Assembly (NCBI RefSeq): GCF_019710635.1
Contig: NZ_JAIFZS010000008.1
Location: forward strand, 186,001 to 250,000
Direction: 5' to 3'
DNA length: 64,000 nt
Origin: Mycolicibacterium xanthum
GTDB lineage: Bacteria; Actinomycetota; Actinomycetes; Mycobacteriales; Mycobacteriaceae
In this document: positions 34,910 to 43,314 of the stretch, piece after piece
Layout of the letters: each line of letters opens with the position of its first letter
Position numbering within the stretch: the stretch's first letter is position 1
Notes under the pieces: model-generated
Seen by the model: the letters and a program-made list of their open reading frames with translations, nothing else
Told to the model about the DNA's origin: nothing
Databases searched by the model: none
Made by a program: the position numbers and the translations under genes

Positions 34910-36061
34910 TCAGCGTGCCCTGCGGTGATCAGCCAGCGTGAACACCTCTTCGGTGAAAGAGGATTCGCCCTTGGTGGCCAGATCGGCCAGCGTCTCGCCC
35001 CACACCGGGGCGAACTTGAAGCCGTTGCCGCTCAGCGCGGTGGCGATGACGATGCGTCCGTCGGCCAGGGTGTCGATGATCGGCATCTTGCCCTCGGTGA
35101 ACGACTCACCGTGCACCGACCAGCGCGACGCCTCCGGGATCAGGTCCGGGAGCATCGTGTGCATCTGTTCGCCGGCCCACTTCAGCTGTTCGCGGGTCAG
35201 CAGCGTGCAACGGTCGGCCCAGTCGTCGACCATCGGGAAATCGATGTTCGGCGTCGCCTTGACGCTGTAGCCGTCCAGGCTCGGGATCCCGAACGCGTGC
35301 ACGCCGTGCAGGTCGCGCATGAAGCCGGGGAAGCGGTCGGGGGTGAACATCTCGATGTGTCGCGGCAGGAACCAGATCAGCGGGTAGGTGGCCACCTTGA
35401 CCAAACCGGTGAGTTCGGGCATCAGCCGCGTGGTCCACGGACCGGTTGTGAGCACCACCCGCCGCGCGAGCAACTCGCCGTTCGACGTCACCACCCGCAC
35501 CCCGTCGTCATGCGGCTCGATCGCCTCGACGGTGGTGTCGTAGTACACCGTGGTCCCGCACGCCAGCGCGCGATCGGTGGCCGCGGCGACCGCCAGTTCC
35601 GGGCGCAACAGCCCGCCGAAGGTGTCCAGCACCCCGATGTCGTCGTCCTCGACATGGAACTGGGGGTAGCGGGCGCGCACCTGCGCGGCGTCGAGGATCT
35701 CGTGGGGCAACTCGAACTCGGCGATCGTGCGCAGCGTGGACTCCAGGTCGGGGTGCCCGCTCGGGCCCAGGCTCAGCGCGCCGACCGGCAGCATCGGGTC
35801 CTGACCGTAGGCGGCCCCGAGCCTCTGCCACAGCTCGCGCGAGCGCAACAGGGCCGGGGTGAACAACCGGCCCTCCTTGGCGGCGACCCGGAACAGTCGC
35901 GACTCCCCGGCGTAGGCGCCATAGGTGTGCACCCGTCCGAACTGCTCCACGCCGACCACGTCCGCGCCGCGGACGGCCAGTTGCCACAGGGCCATCGATC
36001 CCATCGATCCGATGCCGACGACGACCACGTCCCTGATCGCGGTGCCGTTGCCGATCGTCAT
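34910..36061 (-). CDS. FAD-dependent amine oxidase, sarcosine/N-methyltryptophan oxidase family
   Basis: 383 residues from the ATG at 36061 (MTIGNGTAIRDVVVVG). Dinucleotide motif VVVGIGSMGSMALWQLA, then GESRLFR and the C-terminal FAD contact TALSGNGFKFAPVWGE. In MSOX/MTOX a Cys before the PxxFIID segment binds FAD covalently; here that part reads WSVHGESFTEGKMPIID and the last 110 residues have no Cys, so FAD is probably not bound that way. Located just upstream of the Pot-like importer on the same strand, suggesting that it oxidises an imported secondary or primary amine. Confidence 0.82.
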   Translation of the reverse strand: MTIGNGTAIRDVVVVGIGSMGSMALWQLAVRGADVVGVEQFGRVHTYGAYAGESRLFRVAAKEGRLFTPALLRSRELWQRLGAAYGQDPMLPVGALSLGPSGHPDLESTLRTIAEFELPHEILDAAQVRARYPQFHVEDDDIGVLDTFGGLLRPELAVAAATDRALACGTTVYYDTTVEAIEPHDDGVRVVTSNGELLARRVVLTTGPWTTRLMPELTGLVKVATYPLIWFLPRHIEMFTPDRFPGFMRDLHGVHAFGIPSLDGYSVKATPNIDFPMVDDWADRCTLLTREQLKWAGEQMHTMLPDLIPEASRWSVHGESFTEGKMPIIDTLADGRIVIATALSGNGFKFAPVWGETLADLATKGESSFTEEVFTLADHRRAR

Positions 36062-36162
36062 GCCGGTGCCGGCCTTTCCCACAGGGGCAGGGTTGTCCCG
36101 ATGCCCAGCTCAACAGCCTTGCGGTACAACGGGGTTCCCCGGGTCACATCCTCGACGGGCAT
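36058..36162 (-). CDS. Possible 34-residue ORF coupled to the amine oxidase, or gene remnant
   Basis: Reads MPVEDVTRGTPLYRKAVELG and ends LPLWERPAPA; its stop overlaps the oxidase start (ATGA). The frame stays protein-like upstream of the ATG (QADLPSVVIPSAGG) until it enters the NYN gene, so it may be the C-terminus of a deleted gene whose stop still couples the oxidase. No ribosome binding site is seen. Confidence 0.35.
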   Translation of the reverse strand: MPVEDVTRGTPLYRKAVELGIGTTLPLWERPAPA

Positions 36163-36206
36163 GCCGCCGGCCGACGGGATCACCACGGAGGGTAGATCGG
36201 CCTGCT

Positions 36207-37091
36207 TCAGGCCTTGTCGCGCAGCCGCACCATCCGCGTGGTCGAGCTCTCGTCGAGTTCCACCAGATCCGATCGGGAACGCAGGAAGTCGCTGAACGAC
36301 TTGAAGCCCAGCGACTTCTCGCTGAACGACGGGTCCATCCGCCGCATCTGGGCCTTGACCTCGGAGTTGTGCAGCCATTCCACGTCGTCCTTCTCCAGGC
36401 CGATGCGCAGCGCGCGGGTCAGCAGGCCGGTCGCGGCCGCCTGCGGATCCGACGGTTCCTGCTCGGCCGACGCGGCTTTGCCGCGCCGGGTGCGCTTCTT
36501 GGGCGCGGAGTCGGCCGGCCCGTCGCCGGGTGGCTCGAACACCGGGATCCCGGGCAGCGCGTCGTAGGTGACGAACTCGTCGCACGCCGAGGCCAGCGCG
36601 CGGCTGGACGACCCGGCCACGCCGATGCCGACCACGTAGCGGCCTAGCCGCTTGCACCGTTGGGCCAGCGCGATGTAGTCCGAGTCGCCACCCACGATCA
36701 CCACATGGGTCAGGTCGGGCAGCCGGAACATGTCCTCGACGGCGTCGACCGCCAGCCTGATGTCGGCGCCGTTCTTCCCGTACGCCGCGGCCGGGAACAG
36801 CTGCACGAGATCGACCGCGCGCCCGACGAGTTGGTCGCGGTAACCGGCGTTGACCTCCGCCGACCAGTCGGCGTAGGCGCGGGTCAGCACCAGGGTCCCG
36901 AACGACGAGGCGAAGTCGATGATGGCCCCGACGTCGACGGTGGCGCGCTTGAGCCGCTCCGGGAAGTCCTCGACCCCCTTGCCCTTGTCCCGCTGGAACG
37001 AGTTGCGTCCGTTGACCTGGTCGTACCGCGAGATGACGATGTTGTCGAAGTCGAGATATACAGCGACGCGGGGAGTACCGGCTTCCGTCAT
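36207..37091 (-). CDS. NYN-domain (LabA-like) putative ribonuclease with C-terminal OST-HTH/LOTUS-type domain
   Basis: 294 residues from the ATG at 37091. N-terminal NYN/PIN-like domain with acidic active-site residues: VAVYLDFDNIVIS, DIRLAVDAVEDMF, HVVIVGGDSDYIALAQRCKRLGR, then a KKRTRRGK linker and a C-terminal winged-helix-like domain (RALRIGLEKDDVEWLHNSEV, MRRMDPSFSEKSLGFKSFSDFL) of the LOTUS type. The family is thought to act on RNA. The gene stands alone, divergent from the SDR gene. Confidence 0.85.
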   Translation of the reverse strand: MTEAGTPRVAVYLDFDNIVISRYDQVNGRNSFQRDKGKGVEDFPERLKRATVDVGAIIDFASSFGTLVLTRAYADWSAEVNAGYRDQLVGRAVDLVQLFPAAAYGKNGADIRLAVDAVEDMFRLPDLTHVVIVGGDSDYIALAQRCKRLGRYVVGIGVAGSSSRALASACDEFVTYDALPGIPVFEPPGDGPADSAPKKRTRRGKAASAEQEPSDPQAAATGLLTRALRIGLEKDDVEWLHNSEVKAQMRRMDPSFSEKSLGFKSFSDFLRSRSDLVELDESSTTRMVRLRDKA

Positions 37092-37196
37092 GGCCCCAGT
37101 CTGGCCCATCGACTTGTGGGTTCTCATTCAAAGAGGCCGAACACGGGAAACCGCGCTGGCATACTCGCCGGTGGCTGGACCGATTCGGGGGCGATC

Positions 37197-38012
37197 ATGG
37201 AGAGTTTCGCGGGCAGGGTCGCCGCCGTGACCGGCGCCGGTTCCGGGATCGGGCAGGCCCTTGCCGTCGAGCTGGCCAGGTCGGGTGCAAGGCTTGCGAT
37301 CAGCGACGTCGACGGTGACGAACTTGCCTTGACCCACAAGCTGATACGGGAAATCGGCGCCCCGGTGCGGTCCGACCGGCTCGACGTCACCGAACGCGCG
37401 GCGGTCGTGGCATACGCCGACGATGTTCAGGACCACTTCGGCGTGGTCAACCAGATCTACAACATCGCGGGTATCGCCTTTCTCGGAGACGTCGAGATCA
37501 GCCGGTTCAAGGACATCGAACGGATCATGGACGTCGACTACTGGGGCGTCGTCAACGGCACGAAAGCCTTCCTGCCCCACCTGATCGCCTCAGGCGACGG
37601 CCGCGTCGTCAACATGTCGAGCATGTTCGGCTTGTTCGGGGTGCCGGGGCAGGCGGCCTACAACTCGGCCAAGTTCGCCGTCCGCGGCTTCACCGAGGCG
37701 TTGCGCCAGGAAATGCTGCTCGCGGGCCATCCCGTCGGCGTCACCACGGTGCATCCGGGATATGTCAAGACGGCTGTGGCCCGCAACGCGGCATTTGCAC
37801 CGGGTGTCGACAAGGCCAAAGCCGTCCGGACCTTCGAGAGGCTGGCCGTCACGAGTCCCCGGCGTGCTGCGCGGGTGATCTTGAAGGCTGTGCGCCGGAA
37901 CAAGGCTCGCGTGCTGGTGGGCCCCGATGCCAGAGCGTTCGATCTTGTCGTCCGTATCGCACCGCAGCGCTATCAGCGACTGCTGATGCCGATGACGGCA
38001 CGCTTCCAATAG
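37197..38012 (+). CDS. Short-chain dehydrogenase/reductase
   Basis: 271 residues. Cofactor motif TGAGSGIG (residues 13-20), acidic residue DVDG after beta-2 (favouring NAD), NIAG, catalytic Ser in VNMSSMFG and YNSAK (Tyr-x-x-x-Lys). Classical SDR with a C-terminal extension (RRAARVILKAVRRNKARVLVG) common in mycobacterial lipid or steroid-type SDRs. Substrate not deducible. 93 bases separate it from the molybdoenzyme gene on the same strand. Confidence 0.85.
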   Translation: MESFAGRVAAVTGAGSGIGQALAVELARSGARLAISDVDGDELALTHKLIREIGAPVRSDRLDVTERAAVVAYADDVQDHFGVVNQIYNIAGIAFLGDVEISRFKDIERIMDVDYWGVVNGTKAFLPHLIASGDGRVVNMSSMFGLFGVPGQAAYNSAKFAVRGFTEALRQEMLLAGHPVGVTTVHPGYVKTAVARNAAFAPGVDKAKAVRTFERLAVTSPRRAARVILKAVRRNKARVLVGPDARAFDLVVRIAPQRYQRLLMPMTARFQ

Positions 38013-38105
38013 TCGCCGACGCGACATCGGTGAACACTTTGGTCGAAATGTCCAGCGCAGCCGGCGAGGGGGTGCCACGGTAGAACGCAACAGAAAGGGG
38101 CGTGG

Positions 38106-40304
38106 ATGCCAGCCCAACAGCATGTGACCTACTGCCGGATCTGCGAGGCGCTGTGCGGGCTGATCGCCACCGTCGAAGACGGCCGTCTGCAGTCGCTGCG
38201 CCCCGATCCCGACAACCCGCTGTCGCGGGGCCGGGCCTGCCCGAAGGGCATCGCGTTCACCGACGTCCAGAACGATCCCGACCGGGTGCTCACCCCGCTG
38301 CGCCGACGGTCCGACGGTGGCTTCGACGAGGTCGGCTGGGACGAGGCGCTCGACGACATCGCCGCCCGATTGACCCGCATCGTCGCCGCCCACGGCGGTG
38401 GCGCGGTCGGCCAGTACTTCGGCAATCCGATCGCGTTCGGCTATGCCATCGGCCTGTGGTCGGGTTTGTTCCTCAGCCGCCTCGGCGCGCACCACCAGTA
38501 CTCGGCCGGATCGCAGGACATCAACTCGCGCTTCGTGGCCAGCAAGCTGCTCTACGGCGCGGCCAGCCAGATCCCGTTCCCGGACCTGGCGCGTACCGAT
38601 TTCCTGTTCATGCTCGGCGCCAATCCGCTGGTGTCGCACGGCTCGGCGGTGCGCTCCCCGCGGATCAGGGACGACCTGTCGGGCATCGTGCGCCGCGGCG
38701 GGCGCGTCGTGGTCGTCGACCCGCGGCGCACCGAGACCGCCCGCGCCCATGAGCACCTGCCGGTGCGGCCGGACTCGGACGCCTGGCTGCTGCTGTCGAT
38801 GCTGCAGGTGATCTTCTCCGAGGGGCTCGCCGACACCGCCGCGCTGCGGGAGCAGACGACGGGCTGGCAGGCGCTGCGCGAGGTCGCCGGCGACTTCCCG
38901 CCGGAGGACACCGAGGTGCGCACCGGGGTGGCGCCCGACGTGTTGCGCGGGCTGGCCCGCGAGTTCGCGGCGGCGCCGCATGCGGTGGCCTACGGGCGCA
39001 CCGGGGCGTGCCTGGGCCGGCACGGCACGCTGGTGAGCTTCCTGCTCGACGCGCTGAGCATCGTCACCGGAAACCTGGACCGGGCCGGCGGAATGTTGTT
39101 CTCCCGCGGCGTGATTCCGCTCGAGGAGATGGGGGAGCGGGCCGGCAAGATGACCTACGACACCTCCCGCTCCAGGGTCGGTGGTCTGCCCGAGGTGATC
39201 AGCACCTACCCGGCCGCGCTGATCGCCGAGGAGATCATCACGCCCGGCGACGGACAGCTGCGCGCGCTCTTCGTCACCGCGGGCAACCCGGTGCTCACGG
39301 TGCCCAACGGGCCGATGCTGGAGAAGGCGCTCGACGAACTCGAGCTACTGGTGTCGCTGGACCTCTACGTCAACGAGACCAACCGGCACGCCGACTACGT
39401 GCTGCCCGCCACCACCTTCCTCGAGCGCCACGACGTGCCCTACAGCTTCGCCAACTGTTCGCCGACGGTGTTCTTCCAGGCGGCCGAGCCGGTGCTGTCG
39501 CCCTACGGGCAGGCCCGCAACGAGTGGGAGGTGTTCGACGAGTTGGCCCGCCGGATGGGTCTGTCGCTGTTCGCCACCGGGGCGTTGGAACGCTTCAACG
39601 GCGTGCTGAGCTGGCTCGACCGGCGCGGGATCGGACGCCTCACGCCGCGCCGGCTGGTCGAGCTGATGATGCGGATCGGGCCGTACGGCGACCGGTTCGG
39701 TCTGCGCCGCCATGGCCTGAACCCGCGCAGGCTGCGGGCCAACCCGCACGGCATCGTGCTGGCCGAGTACGCCGCGGTGGACATCCGCGTCGAGTCGGTT
39801 CGCCACCCGGGCGGCATCGTGGCGTTGGCACCGGCGGAGATCCTCGCCGAGGTCGACCGCCTCGGCGAACGGCACCCCGATGATCCGCAGTTCCCGTTGA
39901 TGGCCATCGGGATGCGCGAGATGCGATCGCAGAATTCGTGGATGCACAACAGCCCGACGCTGATGAAGGGCGACCGCAGGCACCGGGCCCGGATCAACCC
40001 GGTCGACGCGGCAGCCGCGCAGCTGTCCGACGGCGACACGGTCCGGGTCACCTCGCCACACGGTGCGATCGAAACCGAGGTCGCGATCACCGACGACGTC
40101 CCCGTGGGCACGGTCGCGATCCCACACGGCTGGGGTCACCGCGGCGGCTGGGAGCTCGCGAACCGTTCCGGGGGCGCCAACGTCAACGAGCTGACCTCCA
40201 ACGACGCCGCCGATCTCGAACGCCTCGCGGGCATGTCGGTGCTCAACGGGGTGGCCGTGCGGATCGAACCGATCGGGGTGCCATCCGCGTCTGCCGTCCG
40301 GTAG
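38106..40304 (+). CDS. Molybdopterin-dependent oxidoreductase with N-terminal 4Fe-4S site
   Basis: 732 residues, ATG preceded by agaaaggggcg. The iron-sulfur ligands Cys10, Cys13, Cys17 and Cys45 (CRICEALC ... RACPKG) are intact. Molybdopterin domains follow: LGANPLVSHGSAVR, VVVDPRRTETA, AYGRTGACLGRHG, ALFVTAGNPVLTVPN, NETNRHADYVLP, and a C-terminal dinucleotide-binding domain (RINPVDAAAAQLSDGDTVRV). No Cys or Sec is evident in the segment where the metal ligand would be (YSAGSQDINSRFVASK). No partner electron-transfer or membrane subunit is adjacent. Substrate unknown. Confidence 0.85.
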   Translation: MPAQQHVTYCRICEALCGLIATVEDGRLQSLRPDPDNPLSRGRACPKGIAFTDVQNDPDRVLTPLRRRSDGGFDEVGWDEALDDIAARLTRIVAAHGGGAVGQYFGNPIAFGYAIGLWSGLFLSRLGAHHQYSAGSQDINSRFVASKLLYGAASQIPFPDLARTDFLFMLGANPLVSHGSAVRSPRIRDDLSGIVRRGGRVVVVDPRRTETARAHEHLPVRPDSDAWLLLSMLQVIFSEGLADTAALREQTTGWQALREVAGDFPPEDTEVRTGVAPDVLRGLAREFAAAPHAVAYGRTGACLGRHGTLVSFLLDALSIVTGNLDRAGGMLFSRGVIPLEEMGERAGKMTYDTSRSRVGGLPEVISTYPAALIAEEIITPGDGQLRALFVTAGNPVLTVPNGPMLEKALDELELLVSLDLYVNETNRHADYVLPATTFLERHDVPYSFANCSPTVFFQAAEPVLSPYGQARNEWEVFDELARRMGLSLFATGALERFNGVLSWLDRRGIGRLTPRRLVELMMRIGPYGDRFGLRRHGLNPRRLRANPHGIVLAEYAAVDIRVESVRHPGGIVALAPAEILAEVDRLGERHPDDPQFPLMAIGMREMRSQNSWMHNSPTLMKGDRRHRARINPVDAAAAQLSDGDTVRVTSPHGAIETEVAITDDVPVGTVAIPHGWGHRGGWELANRSGGANVNELTSNDAADLERLAGMSVLNGVAVRIEPIGVPSASAVR

Positions 40305-40422
40305 GCCCGACGCAGATCGGCGCGGGAACCCGAAATTGTTTGCTGTGCGGTGGTAGGTTCTCCGCTACGGCACCTCACGTCGCATGCCGCGTGCCGAAGC
40401 GCGTTAACACTGGGGGTTTCGC

Positions 40423-43314
40423 GTGGTCAGCTGTCTACGCCGACGCAGGCCCGCCCGTCCCGGGCGGTGGCTGTCGGCCGTGGTGGTGACCGCCTGGATT
40501 GGGATGAGCTCGGTCATCGGCCACGGCGTCGCTGCGGCCGCACCCGTCGATCCGTCCGGCCCCTCCGAAACGTCCTCGCCGGCGGAGTCCGATACCGCGG
40601 CGGAGGACCGTAATACCGCTGACGATGCCGCTGATGCCGCTGATGCCGCTGATACCGACGAGGACGTCGCCGCCGAGGCCGCCGAGGACGCCGAGGCCCC
40701 GACGCTGGACGCCGAGGGCGACGACACTGTCGCGGGCGTCGCGGGCGTCGCGGGCGTCGCGGACGTCGCGGACGAGGAGACGGCGGAGCCGGCCGAGGAG
40801 TCGACCGCCTCCGGGGACGACACCGACGAGGTGACCGGCGAACCGGAGTCCGACGGCTACCAGGACAGCGCCGAAGGGGCCGGCAGCTACCAGGAGGGCG
40901 CCGAAGGGACCGACGAGACGGTCCCGGCCCGCGCGAGCCGCGTCGCCGTGCAGCCGGCCGACGAGCCCGCGACCGACGACGAACCCGGCGACGTACCCGC
41001 CGCCGACGAGGCCGGGCCCGTCGACAAGGCCGAGCCCGCCGACGAGCCCGCCGGCACCGCCGAAGCACCGGTGGTGTCGACCGCGGCGATCAAGGTTCGG
41101 ACACCCGCCTCGGTGCCGATCGTGCACAGCCTGGCTGCCCCGCGACCGGTCACGCTCAACAGCCGACCGGTCACGCCCAACAGCATCGTCACCGATCTGC
41201 TGACCTGGGTGGGGCTGGCGCCGGTGGCCGACGGCCTGCCCGTGCCGGCGACGCCGGTGTCCACACTCGTCGAGTCACTGTGGCTGGCGGTGCGTCAGTT
41301 GCAGTACACGTTCAACAACCAGCGCCCCACGGCGGAGGCGACGGTGTCGGGGCCGGGACCCGACGGCGTCGTGACCGGCGGCGTCAACGCCGTCGACTTC
41401 GACGACACCGCCCTGACCTACACGGTCACCGTCGCGCCCACCCACGGCCGCGTCGTCGTCGACGAGTCCGGCAACTTCACCTACACGCCGGACACCCCCG
41501 GCGCCGCCGACCAGTTCACCGTCGCGGTCGGTGACAGCACAGGCAACCCGTTCCACATCCACGGCCTGCTCGGGCTGCTGGGCGTCAGCGCTCCGACCCA
41601 GGTGGTCATCACCATCGCCGCGGTACAGCCGGTGCAGCCGGCGCGGCAGGCGGTCGCCACGGTCGACCTGACCGAGCTGCTGTCCAGCGGCGACGTCGCC
41701 CTCACCAGCACCGACGAGGGCGCGGTCCGCGTCATCGAGGGCACCTTCACCGACCAGATCGTCACCAGTGCGGACGACGCCGCCGCGGTGATGAACTCGG
41801 TGGCACCGGTGCTGGGCGCCTCGGCCGGTTTCGCCGATGCCGACCACATCACCACGACGACCGCCGGTGTCGGCAACTCGGTGGAGACCTTCTACCGCTA
41901 CACCGAAACCGTGGGCGGGGTCACCGTCCTGGGCAGCGACGTGATCCTCGTGACCGACGCCGACGGCACGGTCACCAGCCTGTTCAACAACTATGTCGGG
42001 CTGGCCGAATCGTTCGACGTCACACCGGATGTGACGGTCGACGAGCAGGCCGAACTGGACCGGCTCGCGAGCGTGGCCTACCTCGGCGCCGATGTCGATC
42101 CGGACGTGCTCACCGCGTTCATGGAGCAGAACACCTTCACCTCCACGCTGGTGGTCTACGCCCTCGACGACCAGATCGACCCCAGCCTGGCGTGGCGGGT
42201 GGTGGTCGTGCTGCCGGACACCGGCGACATGTCGTCGTCGGGAGCGACGTATGTGATCGACGCGGACGGGGCCGACGCGGGCACCATCCTGGTGACCACA
42301 TCGAACCTGCAGGACGTCACGGTGAGCACCGTGGCCACCGACTATCTGGGCGCATCGCGGAGCATCACCGTCGACGAGGGCGGTTGGTTGTACCCGTGGT
42401 TCCCGACCTACTCGATGGTCGACGCAGAACGAAACCTGACGACCTACCAGACGTCCTACCCGTTGTTCGGGTTGCTGGGCCCGGTGTTACCCGGCAAAGT
42501 CGTCAAGCGCGGCTGGTTCGGCGGCTGGGACACCAGCGCGGTGTCCGCGCAGGCCAATACCGCGTTGGTCTACGACTACTTCGCCGACGTGCTGGGCCGG
42601 ACGTCGTTCGACGGTCAGGGCGCGCCGATCCTGGTCAGCATCCGGTACACCCCGAACGGGTTGTTCGGCGCCGGCTACGCCAATGCGTTCTGGGACCCCC
42701 CCCGACAGCAGTTCGCCTTCGGTAACAGCGCACATTTCGAGTCGGCGGTCGACATCGTCGCCCACGAATTCACGCACGCCGTGGTCAGTTACGTCGTCGG
42801 CACCGGCGGATCGGTGCTCGACTACGGCGAGTCCGGCGCCCTCAACGAGGCCTACGCCGACATTTTCGGTGTCCTCATCGAGGGGGACACCGGCCCCGGC
42901 CGGTGGCTGATCGGTGAGGATTCGGAGTACACCGGCGGCGTGGTGCGCAACCTCGCCGACCCGACGTCGATCAGCACGTCGGTGGGGGCCTACCGGGACA
43001 ACTATGCCAGCCGCTACACCGGCACCGGCGACGACGGCGGCGAGCACCTCAACAGCACGATCTTCAGCCACGCCGCCTACCTGATGATGACCGACCCGGT
43101 AACCGCGGGGATCTCCGACGACACCTGGGCCGCGGTGTTCTACCACTCGCTGTTCCGGCTCAGCGACGGTGCGACGTTCACCGACGGGCGGGCCGCGGTG
43201 CTCAGCTCCGCGGCCGCGCAGGGTTTCACCGACGCTGAGCTCGATGCGATCAGAGATGCCTTCGACGAGGTCGGGATCGGAAGCGCCGCAACCCTATCCA
43301 GCCTCGCGGCCTGA
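40423..43314 (+). CDS. Secreted M4 (thermolysin-like) metalloprotease with Ig-like module
   Basis: 963 residues from a GTG. Signal peptide to about residue 41; a low-complexity acidic Ala/Glu region with codon-level repeats (DAADAADAAD; GVAGVAGVADVAD) to about 220; a mycobacterial module ending LRQLQYTFNNQRP; a cadherin/VCBS-like Ig domain (about 305-405, THGRVVVDESGNFTYTPD); an FTP-type propeptide; then the peptidase with zinc site HEFTH (781-785), Glu809 in GALNEAYADIFG, and GGEHLNSTIFSHAAYLM containing the late active-site His. Expected to act outside the cell after autoprocessing. Confidence 0.88.
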   Translation: MVSCLRRRRPARPGRWLSAVVVTAWIGMSSVIGHGVAAAAPVDPSGPSETSSPAESDTAAEDRNTADDAADAADAADTDEDVAAEAAEDAEAPTLDAEGDDTVAGVAGVAGVADVADEETAEPAEESTASGDDTDEVTGEPESDGYQDSAEGAGSYQEGAEGTDETVPARASRVAVQPADEPATDDEPGDVPAADEAGPVDKAEPADEPAGTAEAPVVSTAAIKVRTPASVPIVHSLAAPRPVTLNSRPVTPNSIVTDLLTWVGLAPVADGLPVPATPVSTLVESLWLAVRQLQYTFNNQRPTAEATVSGPGPDGVVTGGVNAVDFDDTALTYTVTVAPTHGRVVVDESGNFTYTPDTPGAADQFTVAVGDSTGNPFHIHGLLGLLGVSAPTQVVITIAAVQPVQPARQAVATVDLTELLSSGDVALTSTDEGAVRVIEGTFTDQIVTSADDAAAVMNSVAPVLGASAGFADADHITTTTAGVGNSVETFYRYTETVGGVTVLGSDVILVTDADGTVTSLFNNYVGLAESFDVTPDVTVDEQAELDRLASVAYLGADVDPDVLTAFMEQNTFTSTLVVYALDDQIDPSLAWRVVVVLPDTGDMSSSGATYVIDADGADAGTILVTTSNLQDVTVSTVATDYLGASRSITVDEGGWLYPWFPTYSMVDAERNLTTYQTSYPLFGLLGPVLPGKVVKRGWFGGWDTSAVSAQANTALVYDYFADVLGRTSFDGQGAPILVSIRYTPNGLFGAGYANAFWDPPRQQFAFGNSAHFESAVDIVAHEFTHAVVSYVVGTGGSVLDYGESGALNEAYADIFGVLIEGDTGPGRWLIGEDSEYTGGVVRNLADPTSISTSVGAYRDNYASRYTGTGDDGGEHLNSTIFSHAAYLMMTDPVTAGISDDTWAAVFYHSLFRLSDGATFTDGRAAVLSSAAAQGFTDAELDAIRDAFDEVGIGSAATLSSLAA

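Noticed and set aside
40621-40770. CRISPR-like or minisatellite array
   Set aside because: The short GCTGATGCC and GCGGGCGTC repeats have no spacers and encode in-frame Ala/Gly/Asp repeats of the protease precursor. No CRISPR array was seen anywhere in the window.
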